9,603 nucleotides of DNA from an uncultured Bacilli bacterium (GTDB taxonomy: Bacteria; Bacillota_I; Bacilli_A; RF39; UBA660). The translations under genes were made by a program, and so were the position numbers. Positions 1 through 7,451 of the stretch are shown here, piece by piece. Where the stretch lies: contig CAKORH010000025.1 of NCBI GenBank assembly GCA_934101235.1, positions 1 through 9,603 on the forward strand, in the 5' to 3' direction. Position 1 is the first letter of the stretch. The number at the start of each line of letters is the position of its first letter. The notes beneath the pieces are model-generated. The model did not search any database. It was not told the DNA's origin and saw nothing but the letters and a program-made list of their open reading frames with translations.

Positions 1-896
1 ACCCTGTAGATGAAAGCATAACAAATCAAAATGGATATTATGTTACTAATCAAGATATTGAAGCTTTTAATTCTAAAATTGCATTAACATTTCCTAATCA
101 ATATATAAATACTTATAATGATATAAATAATGATTTTGAAACAACTGATGGTATACACTATAGTGATATAACATCAAAAAAAATTCACGATACACTAACC
201 ACTAAATTGTCAGATATAAGTGACATAACATGTGGATCAGGAACAATTAGCAACATAGAAGATAGTTCATTAAATGGTGGAAATTTTAGTAAATTAAAAT
301 CTGGAGAATCAATACTCTCAAAAATTGGACAAGAAAAGCTTGATGCTTGGAATGAAAATATAAAAAAAGATGTTGATGCAGCTGGAATAGGAAGCGGTCA
401 AGCAGTTGCCATAGCAGCCTACGATTTAGTACAAGGAGCTTTAAATGAAAATTTTGTAATACCTTATTTTTGGGGCGGAGGACATGGAAATATAACTCTT
501 GGAATAAATGGCAGCTGGGGATCAGGTGCAGCAATTAAAGTAAGTGGTAATTCTGCTCAACCTGTTGGTTCAATTCAACCAAATGGTTTAGATTGTAGTG
601 GATTTGTTTCATGGGCTTTAAAAAATGGAGGATGTTCGAATTTTACTCCTATTACAGCAAAAGATTTCAAAAATTTAGGTTATGAAATAAATGCATCTAA
701 TGCAGTAGCAGGTGATATTGCGGCCTCTAATACGCATGTAATGATTATACTTAATAATACAGGTTCAGAATTGATTGTTGCAGAAGCAAAAGGAGCAAGT
801 ACAGGAATAGTATTTAGTAAATTTAGTTATTCACATTTTAAAAAATATAAAATAGTAAGTATGTCAAACTATTATTCAAAAAATTGTAATGGATAA
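1..896 (+). CDS. Secreted NlpC/P60 peptidoglycan hydrolase, 5'-partial, with apparent tail of an SGNH-type domain
   Basis: The frame is open from base 3 to the TAA at 894-896, so the gene begins before the window. A TTG at 207 lies in frame but has no Shine-Dalgarno site and is unlikely to be the start. The C-terminal part is an NlpC/P60 cysteine peptidase, a family that cuts peptide stems of peptidoglycan. The entry motif IPYFWGGGHG is followed by LDCSGFVSWAL, with the catalytic Cys codon at 594-596, and by THVMIIL, with the catalytic His at 735-737. The third polar residue may be in the LIVAEA strand. Upstream, TTDGIHYS (Asp 147-149, His 156-158) resembles the C-terminal Asp-x-x-His block of SGNH/GDSL hydrolases, suggesting a two-enzyme protein; this part is inference. 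The next gene starts 12 bases after the stop, so they are probably co-transcribed. Beside a VirD4 ATPase the likely job is local wall opening for a type IV secretion channel, like VirB1-type hydrolases. Confidence 0.85.
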   Translation, partial: PVDESITNQNGYYVTNQDIEAFNSKIALTFPNQYINTYNDINNDFETTDGIHYSDITSKKIHDTLTTKLSDISDITCGSGTISNIEDSSLNGGNFSKLKSGESILSKIGQEKLDAWNENIKKDVDAAGIGSGQAVAIAAYDLVQGALNENFVIPYFWGGGHGNITLGINGSWGSGAAIKVSGNSAQPVGSIQPNGLDCSGFVSWALKNGGCSNFTPITAKDFKNLGYEINASNAVAGDIAASNTHVMIILNNTGSELIVAEAKGASTGIVFSKFSYSHFKKYKIVSMSNYYSKNCNG

Positions 897-908
897 GGTG
901 AATGTTAT

Positions 909-1616
909 ATGAAAAAAATAATAGTATTAATTAGTTTTATTTTATTAAGTGGTTGTAGTGCAGAATACAATTTAATTTATGAGAATGATACATTATATGA
1001 AACTTCATCTATAAATACAAATCATGTTGAATTGTGTGGTACTGAATTATGTGAGACTTACTTTAATGAATTCTATAATTCAAACATATCTATAAATTAT
1101 ATGGATGATGCAGAAGAATTAGCGACTAACGAAAATCTAAATAATTTTAAATTTTATGAAAAAAGAATTATAAATGATATTAATGATTATAAAATAAATT
1201 TAAATTATAATTATGATAATGAAACTGATTATGAAAATTCATATATAATACATAATTTATATGATAAAGTACTAATAACAGAAGATAAAATGATTTTTTA
1301 TGAAATTAAAAATATATTTGAAAAATATCCATATTTAACAAATATAACTATAACGTTTAAGACTGACAAATATATAAAAAAAACAAATAGCGATGAATTA
1401 AAAGATGATAAATATTATTGGTATATAAATAAAAGTAACTATGAAAATAAAAGAATAGAAATAGATTTTGATAAAGAAAAAAATGATAGTAATACGTTTG
1501 TTAAAGATAACATACTTACATCAACATTTATAAAATATTTTCTAATAATTTTAGTTTTAATAATATTATTTATTATAATAATAATTTATGAAAAAATAAA
1601 AAATTCAAATAAATAA
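909..1616 (+). CDS. Lipoprotein with C-terminal membrane helix, possibly LppM-like
   Basis: A 235-residue protein. It starts at the ATG at 909, eight bases after AAGGTG (895-900). A short basic N-terminus and hydrophobic stretch end in the lipobox LSGC, predicting lipidation of Cys16. The exposed middle (about residues 17-205) is rich in Asn, Tyr, Asp and Lys and contains a Cys pair in ELCGTELC (Cys43, Cys48). A second anchor, an Ile/Leu-rich helix at about 209-227 with a basic cytoplasmic tail, closes the protein. The part around residues 141-186 (NITITFKTD, then TNSDE, then YYWYIN with Trp171) recalls the end of LppM-like/DUF3153 lipoproteins, where an N-A-D-like turn and a Trp strand precede a C-terminal helix. 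That match is from memory and tentative. The function is unknown. Its place between a wall hydrolase and a VirD4 ATPase suggests an accessory part of the envelope machine. Codon use is as AT-rich as that of its neighbours. Confidence 0.8.
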   Translation: MKKIIVLISFILLSGCSAEYNLIYENDTLYETSSINTNHVELCGTELCETYFNEFYNSNISINYMDDAEELATNENLNNFKFYEKRIINDINDYKINLNYNYDNETDYENSYIIHNLYDKVLITEDKMIFYEIKNIFEKYPYLTNITITFKTDKYIKKTNSDELKDDKYYWYINKSNYENKRIEIDFDKEKNDSNTFVKDNILTSTFIKYFLIILVLIILFIIIIIYEKIKNSNK

Positions 1617-1617
1617 G

Positions 1618-1646
1618 TAGAAAAATATCGAACATTGTTTTATAAT
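1618..1646 (+). promoter_or_regulatory. Possible sigma-A promoter before the VirD4 gene
   Basis: A perfect TATAAT (1641-1646) lies 17 bases after TAGAAA (1618-1623), which matches four of six -35 positions, in the 52-base gap before the VirD4 gene. It could give the ATPase its own transcript in addition to read-through from the two genes upstream. In such AT-rich DNA a chance -10 is common, so this is tentative. Confidence 0.35.
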
Positions 1647-1668
1647 AATTTAGAAAAGGAGTGCTTTT

Positions 1669-3897
1669 ATGAAATTTAGTGTAACATCAAAAGATTTAAT
1701 AATATTTATTATTTTTTGTATATTTTTGCTAATATTATCTAGTTTAGGAGTATCTAATGCTATATCATTAATTAATGATGGAGAATTTGCAGGAATGAAT
1801 CCTTTTTTAGGATTTGCTCCTAAGTATATTTTTGGTACATTCCTAGTCTTTTTTGGAGTTTTAATTTCTATTTTTGCTAGTGTATCATCATATATTTTTG
1901 ATAGACAAAAAGGAAAACTTTCTTTAAATGTTGGAGAAAAAGATGAAAAAGGTTATGCACACTGGGCAAAAGAAAAAGAAATGAAAAATTCATCAAAAGT
2001 AGTAAAAGTAGCTATTGCTGATGAAAATGCAAATGCTGCTGGAGTTGTTTTGATAAATGATGGTAAAGATATGTGGGTTGATGATAGTGAAAATCATACA
2101 TATGTTATAGGAGCAACTGGAAGTGGTAAAACAACTACACTAGTTGACCCACAAGTATATAGTTTATCTAAACATAAAGAGAGTATGGTAATTACAGATC
2201 CTAAAGGAGAAATATATAAACAACATTCAAATTTACTAAGAGCACGTGGATATAACATTATAGTTTTAAATTTTCGTGAACCACAAAAAGGTAATTGCTG
2301 GAATCCATTAGCATTACCATATCAATTATATAAAAAAGGAAACATTGATAAAGCAGTTGAATTAGTTGATGACGTTGCACTTAATATTTTACAAGATAAA
2401 AAAGCACAAGATCCATTCTGGGAAAAAAGTGCATCAGATTATTTTGCAGGAGTAACATTAGGATTATTCGAAGATGCAAAAGAAGAGGAAATTAATTTAA
2501 ACTCTATAAACTATGTAACTACTGTCGGAGAAGAAAAATTTGCAACATCAAATTATATTAAAGAATATTTTAATTTAAAAGGAGAATCTAGTACACCATA
2601 TGTTTTTGCTTCAAACACAATAAATTCTCCTACAGAAACTAAAGGTGGTATTTTATCAGTTTTTAGACAGAAAATACGTTTATTTTCAAGTCGTGAACAA
2701 CTTTCAGAAATGTTATCAAGAAGCGACTTTGATATGAGAGAAATAGGTAAAAAACCAACAGCAGTTTTTATGGTAATTCACGATGAAAAAACTACATATC
2801 ATGCATTAGCAACAATATTCATAAAACAATGTTATGAAACATTAATAGATGTAGCTCAAGAATGTGGTGGAAAACTACCAGTAAGAACTAATTTTATACT
2901 AGATGAATTTGCTAACATGCCGCCACTAAAAGATGTAACAACAATGGTAACTGCAGCACGTAGTAGAGCAATCAGATTCACATTCATTATACAAAATTTT
3001 GCTCAATTAAACGAAGTTTATGGAAAAGATGACGCAGAAACTATAAGAGGTAACTGTGGTAACTTAATTTATTTATTAACTACAGAACTTGCAGCATTAG
3101 AAGAAATTAGTAAACTTTGTGGTGAAAAAAAATCAAAAGATAAAGATAAAACAGCATCAACCCCTTTAGTAACTGTTAGTGATTTACAGAAAATGAAACC
3201 ATTTGAAGTAATTATAATTCGTTCAAGATTAAGCCCATTTAGAACCAAATTAAAACCAAGTTTTGAAATTGATTGGGGAAATAATTATGGAAAAGCAGAT
3301 TTTCCGGAAAGAGTTAAACAAGATATTAAATTATTTGATTTAAAAGAATTTGTAAAAGAAAAGAAAAAAGAAAAAGTATTAGGTAATGTTAATGATGGAT
3401 TACCTAATGAACCTTTTGGAAATCCATTTTCAAATTATAATAATATGAATTCAAATATTCCTAATCCATTTATAAATACTAGTACTAATGATTTTTCTAC
3501 ACAAAATCCATTTCAAAATAGTGGAGAAATTGATGTAGATGAATTATTAAAGAAAATTGATGCAAAAATTGCTGAATTAGAAGAAGAAGAAAAACTTGAA
3601 AAAGAAAAGAATAGTGATACAACTAGAATTGAAAATAAAAATGAAATTAATAATGATATTGAAGAATTAAAAATAAACAATACTAAACCTGATATTATTG
3701 AAAATAATAATATAGAACAATTTTCTTTAAATAATAACGTTCCTAAAACTTTTGATGAAATTATTAAAAATAATACTACTAACTCTACAAGTAATAAAGA
3801 ATTAACTACTACCGAAAATAAAAATAATAATATAGTTATGAACGATAACAAAATAACAGACGATCAATTCTTTGATGATTTTTTTGGAGATGAATAA
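1669..3897 (+). CDS. virD4: VirD4/TraG-family type IV secretion coupling ATPase
   Basis: A 742-residue membrane ATPase of the VirD4/TraG/TraD family, which recruits substrates (usually relaxase-DNA, or effectors) to a type IV secretion channel and powers transfer at the inner face of the membrane. Two N-terminal membrane helices (about 9-27 and 53-77) are followed by the nucleotide-binding domain, with Walker A GATGSGKTT at 148-156 and Walker B NFILDEFANMPPL with Asp412-Glu413. Downstream are the conserved TAARSRAIRF block, FIIQNFAQL and the RGNCGN sensor region. The all-alpha domain falls between the Walker motifs (about 220-310). From about residue 570 the protein becomes an Asn/Glu-rich, low-complexity tail with three evenly spaced NPF motifs, a predicted coiled coil (about 621-650) and the acidic, Phe-rich end DDQFFDDFFGDE. 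AAAGGAG (1655-1661) sits 7 bases before the ATG. The symbol is a family label; the core assignment is firm, the substrate unknown. Confidence 0.95.
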   Translation: MKFSVTSKDLIIFIIFCIFLLILSSLGVSNAISLINDGEFAGMNPFLGFAPKYIFGTFLVFFGVLISIFASVSSYIFDRQKGKLSLNVGEKDEKGYAHWAKEKEMKNSSKVVKVAIADENANAAGVVLINDGKDMWVDDSENHTYVIGATGSGKTTTLVDPQVYSLSKHKESMVITDPKGEIYKQHSNLLRARGYNIIVLNFREPQKGNCWNPLALPYQLYKKGNIDKAVELVDDVALNILQDKKAQDPFWEKSASDYFAGVTLGLFEDAKEEEINLNSINYVTTVGEEKFATSNYIKEYFNLKGESSTPYVFASNTINSPTETKGGILSVFRQKIRLFSSREQLSEMLSRSDFDMREIGKKPTAVFMVIHDEKTTYHALATIFIKQCYETLIDVAQECGGKLPVRTNFILDEFANMPPLKDVTTMVTAARSRAIRFTFIIQNFAQLNEVYGKDDAETIRGNCGNLIYLLTTELAALEEISKLCGEKKSKDKDKTASTPLVTVSDLQKMKPFEVIIIRSRLSPFRTKLKPSFEIDWGNNYGKADFPERVKQDIKLFDLKEFVKEKKKEKVLGNVNDGLPNEPFGNPFSNYNNMNSNIPNPFINTSTNDFSTQNPFQNSGEIDVDELLKKIDAKIAELEEEEKLEKEKNSDTTRIENKNEINNDIEELKINNTKPDIIENNNIEQFSLNNNVPKTFDEIIKNNTTNSTSNKELTTTENKNNNIVMNDNKITDDQFFDDFFGDE
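3421..3513 (+). repeat. Three NPF motifs at 14-residue spacing in the VirD4 tail
   Basis: The codons for Asn-Pro-Phe begin at 3421, 3463 and 3505 (residues 585, 599 and 613), exactly 42 bases apart each time. A related EPF lies just before the first. The sequence between the motifs is Asn/Ser/Thr-rich and presumably disordered. Even spacing suggests either a decayed 14-residue tandem duplication or selected short binding motifs. Confidence 0.6.
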
Positions 3898-3905
3898 TAA
3901 CTATT

Positions 3906-3942
3906 AAGACTAAATAATAACAAGTTATATAGTCTTTTTTTT
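3906..3942 (+). terminator. Intrinsic terminator after the VirD4 gene
   Basis: The arms AAGACTA (3906-3912) and TAGTCTT (3930-3936) pair fully. An inner ATAA/TTAT helix (3917-3920 with 3925-3928) caps with a CAAG loop. The 3' arm runs into eight T residues (3935-3942). It starts nine bases after the VirD4 stop and ends the first transcription unit. Confidence 0.8.
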
Positions 3943-3997
3943 ATATTAAATAAAGAATTTAAAGCATATTAAATTAAAAAATATTATATATATTATC

Positions 3998-4026
3998 TTG
4001 AATTAATTAAAAATATATTGTATTAT
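3998..4026 (+). promoter_or_regulatory. Sigma-A-like promoter for the large cadherin-like surface protein gene
   Basis: TTGAAT (3998-4003) and TATTAT (4021-4026) are separated by 17 bases. They lie between the terminator and the ATG at 4055, with AAGGAAGG (4041-4048) as ribosome-binding site. A new transcription unit must start in this gap because the terminator precedes it, which supports the call. The rest of the 157-base gap is A/T-rich and shows no reading frame. Confidence 0.55.
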
Positions 4027-4054
4027 TAAGTTATAAAATAAAGGAAGGTTTAAA

Positions 4055-6598
4055 ATGGAAAAATTTAGGAAAAAAATATTTTTAATTATTATTTGTTTTT
4101 TAATAATAACTTGTAAAAATGTAAGTGCATTATCAATAGATATTATTAATAATTATAAGTTATTATCTACAAATGAAAATATTACAAAATACATAAATGG
4201 ATATAGATTTGCTGGTAAAGATGCCGGATATAATGAAACAGTACAATGTGGTATATCATTATATATAACTTATTGTTATGATGATAATGGTACAGAACTA
4301 TGTCATTATAAAAAATATAATAATTCTGATGCACTTGGAGATTCTGGTAATTATAAAGAAGGTATAGTATATAGCTCTAAAATGAAAAATAAACTATCTG
4401 CTGCAGAAGCTACATGTGATTCAGAACCACAAGAAGATATGGGATGGCGTTTTGCATCAAATGCTGGAATTTTAGATACATCATTTTCTTGTTTAGATAG
4501 ATTATATATTACTACTTGTAATGGTAATATATGTGAATTTACAAAAATTTCTAAAACAAGTGGAAAATTAGTAAATAAATCTGGAACAGTAAATAGAAAT
4601 TATTTAAGTGATGGAACTGGTATAAAAAGTACTTGTATTTCTAATGATGAAGATCCAATTAAAGAAACTACAACTAAATCAACAACCACAACTCCAAAAG
4701 ATACAACAACTACAACAAAAAAAACTACTACTACTACAACTAAAGCAGTAAAAAAAATTAATTGTTCTAATAAACCAATTAAAAATCTTAAAGGTACAGA
4801 AACATTTCCAATATGCTATAAAAAGATTTATAGTGATGAGGATATTAAAAAAATGTTAAAAGATAAAAAAATTGTTGGATGTGGAAAAAATTATGAATAT
4901 GATGAAACTGCAACACGAGCAAGTGGTGATGCAGACTGTGATTCAGAGACTTGTATAAAAAATTTCACAATAACTTGTTCAAGAAAGAATAAAAAATCTA
5001 CAATTTCATTATCATCTACTCCTGGAATGGCTGATAGTACTGGATATGGTACAGTATCAATAAAAGCGTCATCTAGTGACGGAAAAATTAATGGTTATTA
5101 CTTAAGTGAACTTTATAAAACACCAACTGAGACAAGTAATTGGACACCAATATCTATGGAGGAATTTAGTATAAGAATTACACCAGGTATTAAATATTTA
5201 TGGGTTAAAGATTCAAATGGTGTAATTAGTGATGTAATAACAGTTTCAGTAGTAGATACTATGAATACAAATAATACCGTAAAAAACCTATCATTAAAAG
5301 ATGCTAATAACAATAATGTTTCATATAGTAGTTCAAATGTATCTTTTGAAAACGAAAATACAAATGAATATGTAAGATTATCAAATAAAATGAACAATAC
5401 ATTAGCTGACGGATTTAATCCATTTGTAGCTGAATATAAATTAGAAGTAGAAAGTCCTACAATAACAGTTTTTGCTACATTAACAAGTAATGATGCTAGT
5501 TTCGTACCAGGATATGAACCTAGAACAGTAAATCTTTCATATGGAGTTAATACAATTTTAATAAAAATAAAAGATAAAGAAGGAAAAGAAAGAACATACA
5601 CAATATTAGTTACTAGAAAAGATGATAGAAATTCAGATAATACCTTAAATGATATAAAGGTTAGTTCTGGAAATATTAATTTTAATTCAAATGTTACAGA
5701 TTATAAGATTGAAATTAATCATAATACTTCATCAGTTAATGTAGAAGCTAAATTAAATAGTGATACATCATCTTTCGTTCCTGGATATGAACCTGGAAAT
5801 GTAAATATAACAGGTGATGTAACAGTAAAATTAATTAAAGTTAAAAGTCAAACTGGTAGTACAAGAACTTACGTATTGACATTTATAAAAAAGGGTACTG
5901 ATGTAATAGAAAATGAATCAACACAACTATCTGATTTAATTATTCCAGGAGTAAGAATTCCTTTTGAAAGTAATGTTGCAAATTATAATATTACAGTTGG
6001 ATATGAAAGTGAATTAATTGATATTTATACACCATTAAAAAATAAAGATAGTATAGTTGAACTAAAACTTAAACGTTTAAGTGATGAAGATTATTTAATA
6101 ATAGATAATTTAAATGTTAACTTAGATGTTGGTGAAAATTTCTTAGAAATAAATGTTAAAGATTCAAATAACAATGTGTCAACTTATAGAGTTACAATAA
6201 TTAGAAAAGAATTCGGCTTAGATATAGAAAAAGATACTTCTTTAAAAGAGTTAAAAGTTTTGGGATATGATATATCATTTAAGCCTGATAAAAAAGAATA
6301 TAGAGTAAAAATAAAAACTGAAAAATCATTAGTAATTACAGCAATACCTAATAGTACTAGAGCAGAAGTATTTATTAGAGGAAATGACGAATTAACAGGA
6401 TTTAGTACTGTAAGGGTAAAAGTAGTAGCAGAAAATGGAGATTATGATACTTATTCAATAGATATTAAGAAAGATGCATACAATAAAGAAATTGAGATTG
6501 CCTCAATAATTGCCGGTGCAGTAATAATTTTATTAAGTAGTAGCATAATAATAATAAAGAAAAAAAGAAAAAATAAAAAAGAATATTATGAAGAATAG
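4055..6598 (+). CDS. Large surface protein: Cys-rich modules, Thr linker, cadherin-like beta-sandwich repeats, C-terminal anchor
   Basis: An 847-residue secreted, membrane-anchored protein. The signal peptide spans 1-25 (cleavage expected after VSA). Two related Cys modules (65-121 and 146-194) precede a Thr/Lys linker (205-230) and a third Cys region (237-308). Then comes an Ig-like fold (about 320-401) with the typical end YLWVKDSNG, and about four cadherin-like beta-sandwich units (about 406-520, 527-612, 622-717 and 727-805), each ending in a strand such as YTILVTR or YVLTFIKK. The first two both carry SFVPGYEP. A membrane helix (813-834) and a basic tail ending EYYEE finish the protein, and there is no LPXTG motif. 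All 14 Cys of the mature part lie before residue 310, an even number that fits disulfides. Cadherin-like repeats of this kind (PF12733 type) usually build stalks or adhesive rods. The role is inferred: an adhesin or external part of the adjoining type IV-like machine. The next gene starts 16 bases downstream. Confidence 0.85.
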   Translation: MEKFRKKIFLIIICFLIITCKNVSALSIDIINNYKLLSTNENITKYINGYRFAGKDAGYNETVQCGISLYITYCYDDNGTELCHYKKYNNSDALGDSGNYKEGIVYSSKMKNKLSAAEATCDSEPQEDMGWRFASNAGILDTSFSCLDRLYITTCNGNICEFTKISKTSGKLVNKSGTVNRNYLSDGTGIKSTCISNDEDPIKETTTKSTTTTPKDTTTTTKKTTTTTTKAVKKINCSNKPIKNLKGTETFPICYKKIYSDEDIKKMLKDKKIVGCGKNYEYDETATRASGDADCDSETCIKNFTITCSRKNKKSTISLSSTPGMADSTGYGTVSIKASSSDGKINGYYLSELYKTPTETSNWTPISMEEFSIRITPGIKYLWVKDSNGVISDVITVSVVDTMNTNNTVKNLSLKDANNNNVSYSSSNVSFENENTNEYVRLSNKMNNTLADGFNPFVAEYKLEVESPTITVFATLTSNDASFVPGYEPRTVNLSYGVNTILIKIKDKEGKERTYTILVTRKDDRNSDNTLNDIKVSSGNINFNSNVTDYKIEINHNTSSVNVEAKLNSDTSSFVPGYEPGNVNITGDVTVKLIKVKSQTGSTRTYVLTFIKKGTDVIENESTQLSDLIIPGVRIPFESNVANYNITVGYESELIDIYTPLKNKDSIVELKLKRLSDEDYLIIDNLNVNLDVGENFLEINVKDSNNNVSTYRVTIIRKEFGLDIEKDTSLKELKVLGYDISFKPDKKEYRVKIKTEKSLVITAIPNSTRAEVFIRGNDELTGFSTVRVKVVAENGDYDTYSIDIKKDAYNKEIEIASIIAGAVIILLSSSIIIIKKKRKNKKEYYEE
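4247..4636 (+). repeat. Tandem pair of diverged Cys-rich modules
   Basis: Copy 1 (4247-4417) has Cys65, Cys74, Cys83 and Cys121. Copy 2 (4490-4636) has Cys146, Cys155, Cys160 and Cys194. Both begin with a Cys and then a nearly identical strand (SLYITYC against RLYITTC), a short Gly-containing turn, a third Cys followed by an aromatic-x-Lys run, and a last Cys after a spacer. Four Cys per copy suggests two disulfides each. No named domain is recognised. Confidence 0.65.
4667..4744 (+). repeat. Thr/Lys low-complexity linker made of ACA/ACT triplets
   Basis: Residues 205-230 are almost all Thr, Lys, Ser and Pro, encoded by imperfect ACA/ACT/ACC triplets with two blocks of consecutive Thr codons. 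The linker separates the paired Cys modules from the third Cys region. Shorter relatives occur in the other three surface proteins: near 7125-7195, 7836-7931 and 8935-8965. Slippage here would change length by whole codons, not frame. Confidence 0.75.
5270..6469 (+). repeat. Four tandem cadherin-like beta-sandwich units
   Basis: Units of about 80-115 residues repeat the pattern 'L-x-x-[IL]-x-[VL] ... Y-x-[IV]-x-[IV] ... I-x-[IV]-x-[DKS] ... Y-x-[IV]-x-[IV]'. The first two are the closest pair and share SFVPGYEP at 5498-5521 and 5771-5794, spaced 273 bases, which marks a recent duplication. The later two are more diverged. Boundaries are approximate. Confidence 0.75.
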
Positions 6599-6614
6599 GC
6601 ATAAGGGTGATTGA

Positions 6615-7304
6615 ATGAAAAAATTTAAAATATTTTATGTATTAATAATAGGAATGTTATTTTTAAACTTTAACATAAATGTTTTTGCAGCAAGTGGAAA
6701 AGCAGATGATGGAAGTAATGATCAAGAATTAGCAGATTTAAAATCAGGATATAATAGCACTCCATCTCTAAGTGTAACAGAACAAGGATTTGTAAAAGTT
6801 TATGGTAAATCAGAATGTGTAGCAAGTACTAAAAAATGTACTTATAACTATCAAGGATTAAAACAAGGTGAATCAGTTGAAAATATTTTGAAAAATGTAA
6901 AGTGTGCTAATGGTGAAAAAAATATTGTATATACAAATCAAGGTAGTGGAGGAATAGCTTATGGATTAAATCCTAGTAGTTTAGGAACTTATTCAGGAAC
7001 TACAGAACTTACAAAAGATACTACATTTTATTGGAGTGAAGATTATTTTGTAAAATGTACTAATGATAGTAGTGCTTCATCAAGCAGTCAAACAGTTATT
7101 GAAATAGGTAGTGGAAATAGTTCTACATCAACGACTACAACTTCTCCAGTACAAACTACAACACAACCTTATAATAGTTCTACTACTGTAGAAAATAGCT
7201 CTACAGGTATAGAAACATATTATATAGTATTAATAATAGTATCATTAATTAGTTATTCACTAATGTTGATAATAAAAAAATATAATAAATTTAAAATGAA
7301 CTAA
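6615..7304 (+). CDS. Small secreted Cys/Thr-rich membrane-anchored protein
   Basis: A 229-residue protein of unrecognised family. The signal peptide (1-25) ends INVFA, and cleavage is expected before Ala26. The external part has only four Cys (68, 75, 97 and 148), suggesting two disulfides. Between Cys97 and Cys148, the stretch GLNPSSLGTYSGTTELTKDT looks like a beta-rich presentation domain, but I cannot name it. A Ser/Thr-rich linker (about 150-197) with a TSTTTT run leads to a C-terminal helix (201-220) and a short basic tail, so it is anchored with the N-terminus outside. AAGGGTGA (6603-6610) lies four bases before the ATG. The gene follows the large cadherin-like protein gene by 16 bases and is closed by a terminator, so the two form one operon. 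The plan is that of its neighbours without the beta-sandwich repeats. It may be a partner or a minor surface subunit; the function is unknown. Confidence 0.8.
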   Translation: MKKFKIFYVLIIGMLFLNFNINVFAASGKADDGSNDQELADLKSGYNSTPSLSVTEQGFVKVYGKSECVASTKKCTYNYQGLKQGESVENILKNVKCANGEKNIVYTNQGSGGIAYGLNPSSLGTYSGTTELTKDTTFYWSEDYFVKCTNDSSASSSSQTVIEIGSGNSSTSTTTTSPVQTTTQPYNSSTTVENSSTGIETYYIVLIIVSLISYSLMLIIKKYNKFKMN

Positions 7305-7335
7305 AAACTATTAAAAAACAAATAATAGTTTTTTT
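7303..7335 (+). terminator. Intrinsic terminator overlapping the stop of the small surface protein gene
   Basis: AAAAACTATT (7303-7312) pairs with AATAGTTTTT (7324-7333) around an 11-base A-rich loop, and the T run extends to 7335. The hairpin begins inside the TAA stop (7302-7304). The A/T-rich stem is weak but perfect, and a promoter follows it. Confidence 0.7.
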
Positions 7336-7373
7336 AATTGAAATATATTTAAAAATAAATTAACTAAAATTAA

Positions 7374-7402
7374 TTGATTTTATCTTAAAAATGCTATATT
7401 AT
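7374..7402 (+). promoter_or_regulatory. Promoter before the second cadherin-like surface protein gene
   Basis: TTGATT (7374-7379) is followed after 17 bases by TATTAT (7397-7402). An overlapping extended -10, TGCTATATT (7392-7400), is the alternative reading. Either would start transcription in the 147-base gap after the terminator. ATGGAGG (7441-7447) serves the ATG at 7452, with only four bases between them. No reading frame is seen in the gap. Confidence 0.5.
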
Positions 7403-7451
7403 ATTTATATAAAGAATAAAAAAGTTTATAACAAAAGATAATGGAGGATAT

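Noticed and set aside
207..896. TTG at 207 as the start of the hydrolase
   Set aside because: No Shine-Dalgarno site precedes it, there is no signal peptide after it, and the same frame is open to the left edge with protein-like sequence including DGIHYS. The gene is better read as 5'-truncated by the window.
3513..3851. Minus-strand frame opposite the VirD4 tail, rich in Leu, Ser, Phe and Ile
   Set aside because: It is the complement of the Asn/Glu/Lys-rich tail codons. The hydrophobic look follows from base composition, and the + strand gene is certain there.
4055..4135. Lipoprotein signal in the large surface protein (IITC at residues 17-20)
   Set aside because: Thr before the Cys is not a usual lipobox residue, and a normal signal peptidase I site (VSA) follows within five residues.
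4667..4744. Thr triplet tract as a phase-variation switch
   Set aside because: The tract is made of imperfect triplets, so slippage would alter length by whole codons without switching the frame.
5113..5601. Minus-strand frame of 162 codons inside the large surface protein gene
   Set aside because: It lies wholly within a well-supported repeat-bearing gene and has no recognisable domain. The minus frames at 286-534 and 7778-7981 were rejected for the same reason.
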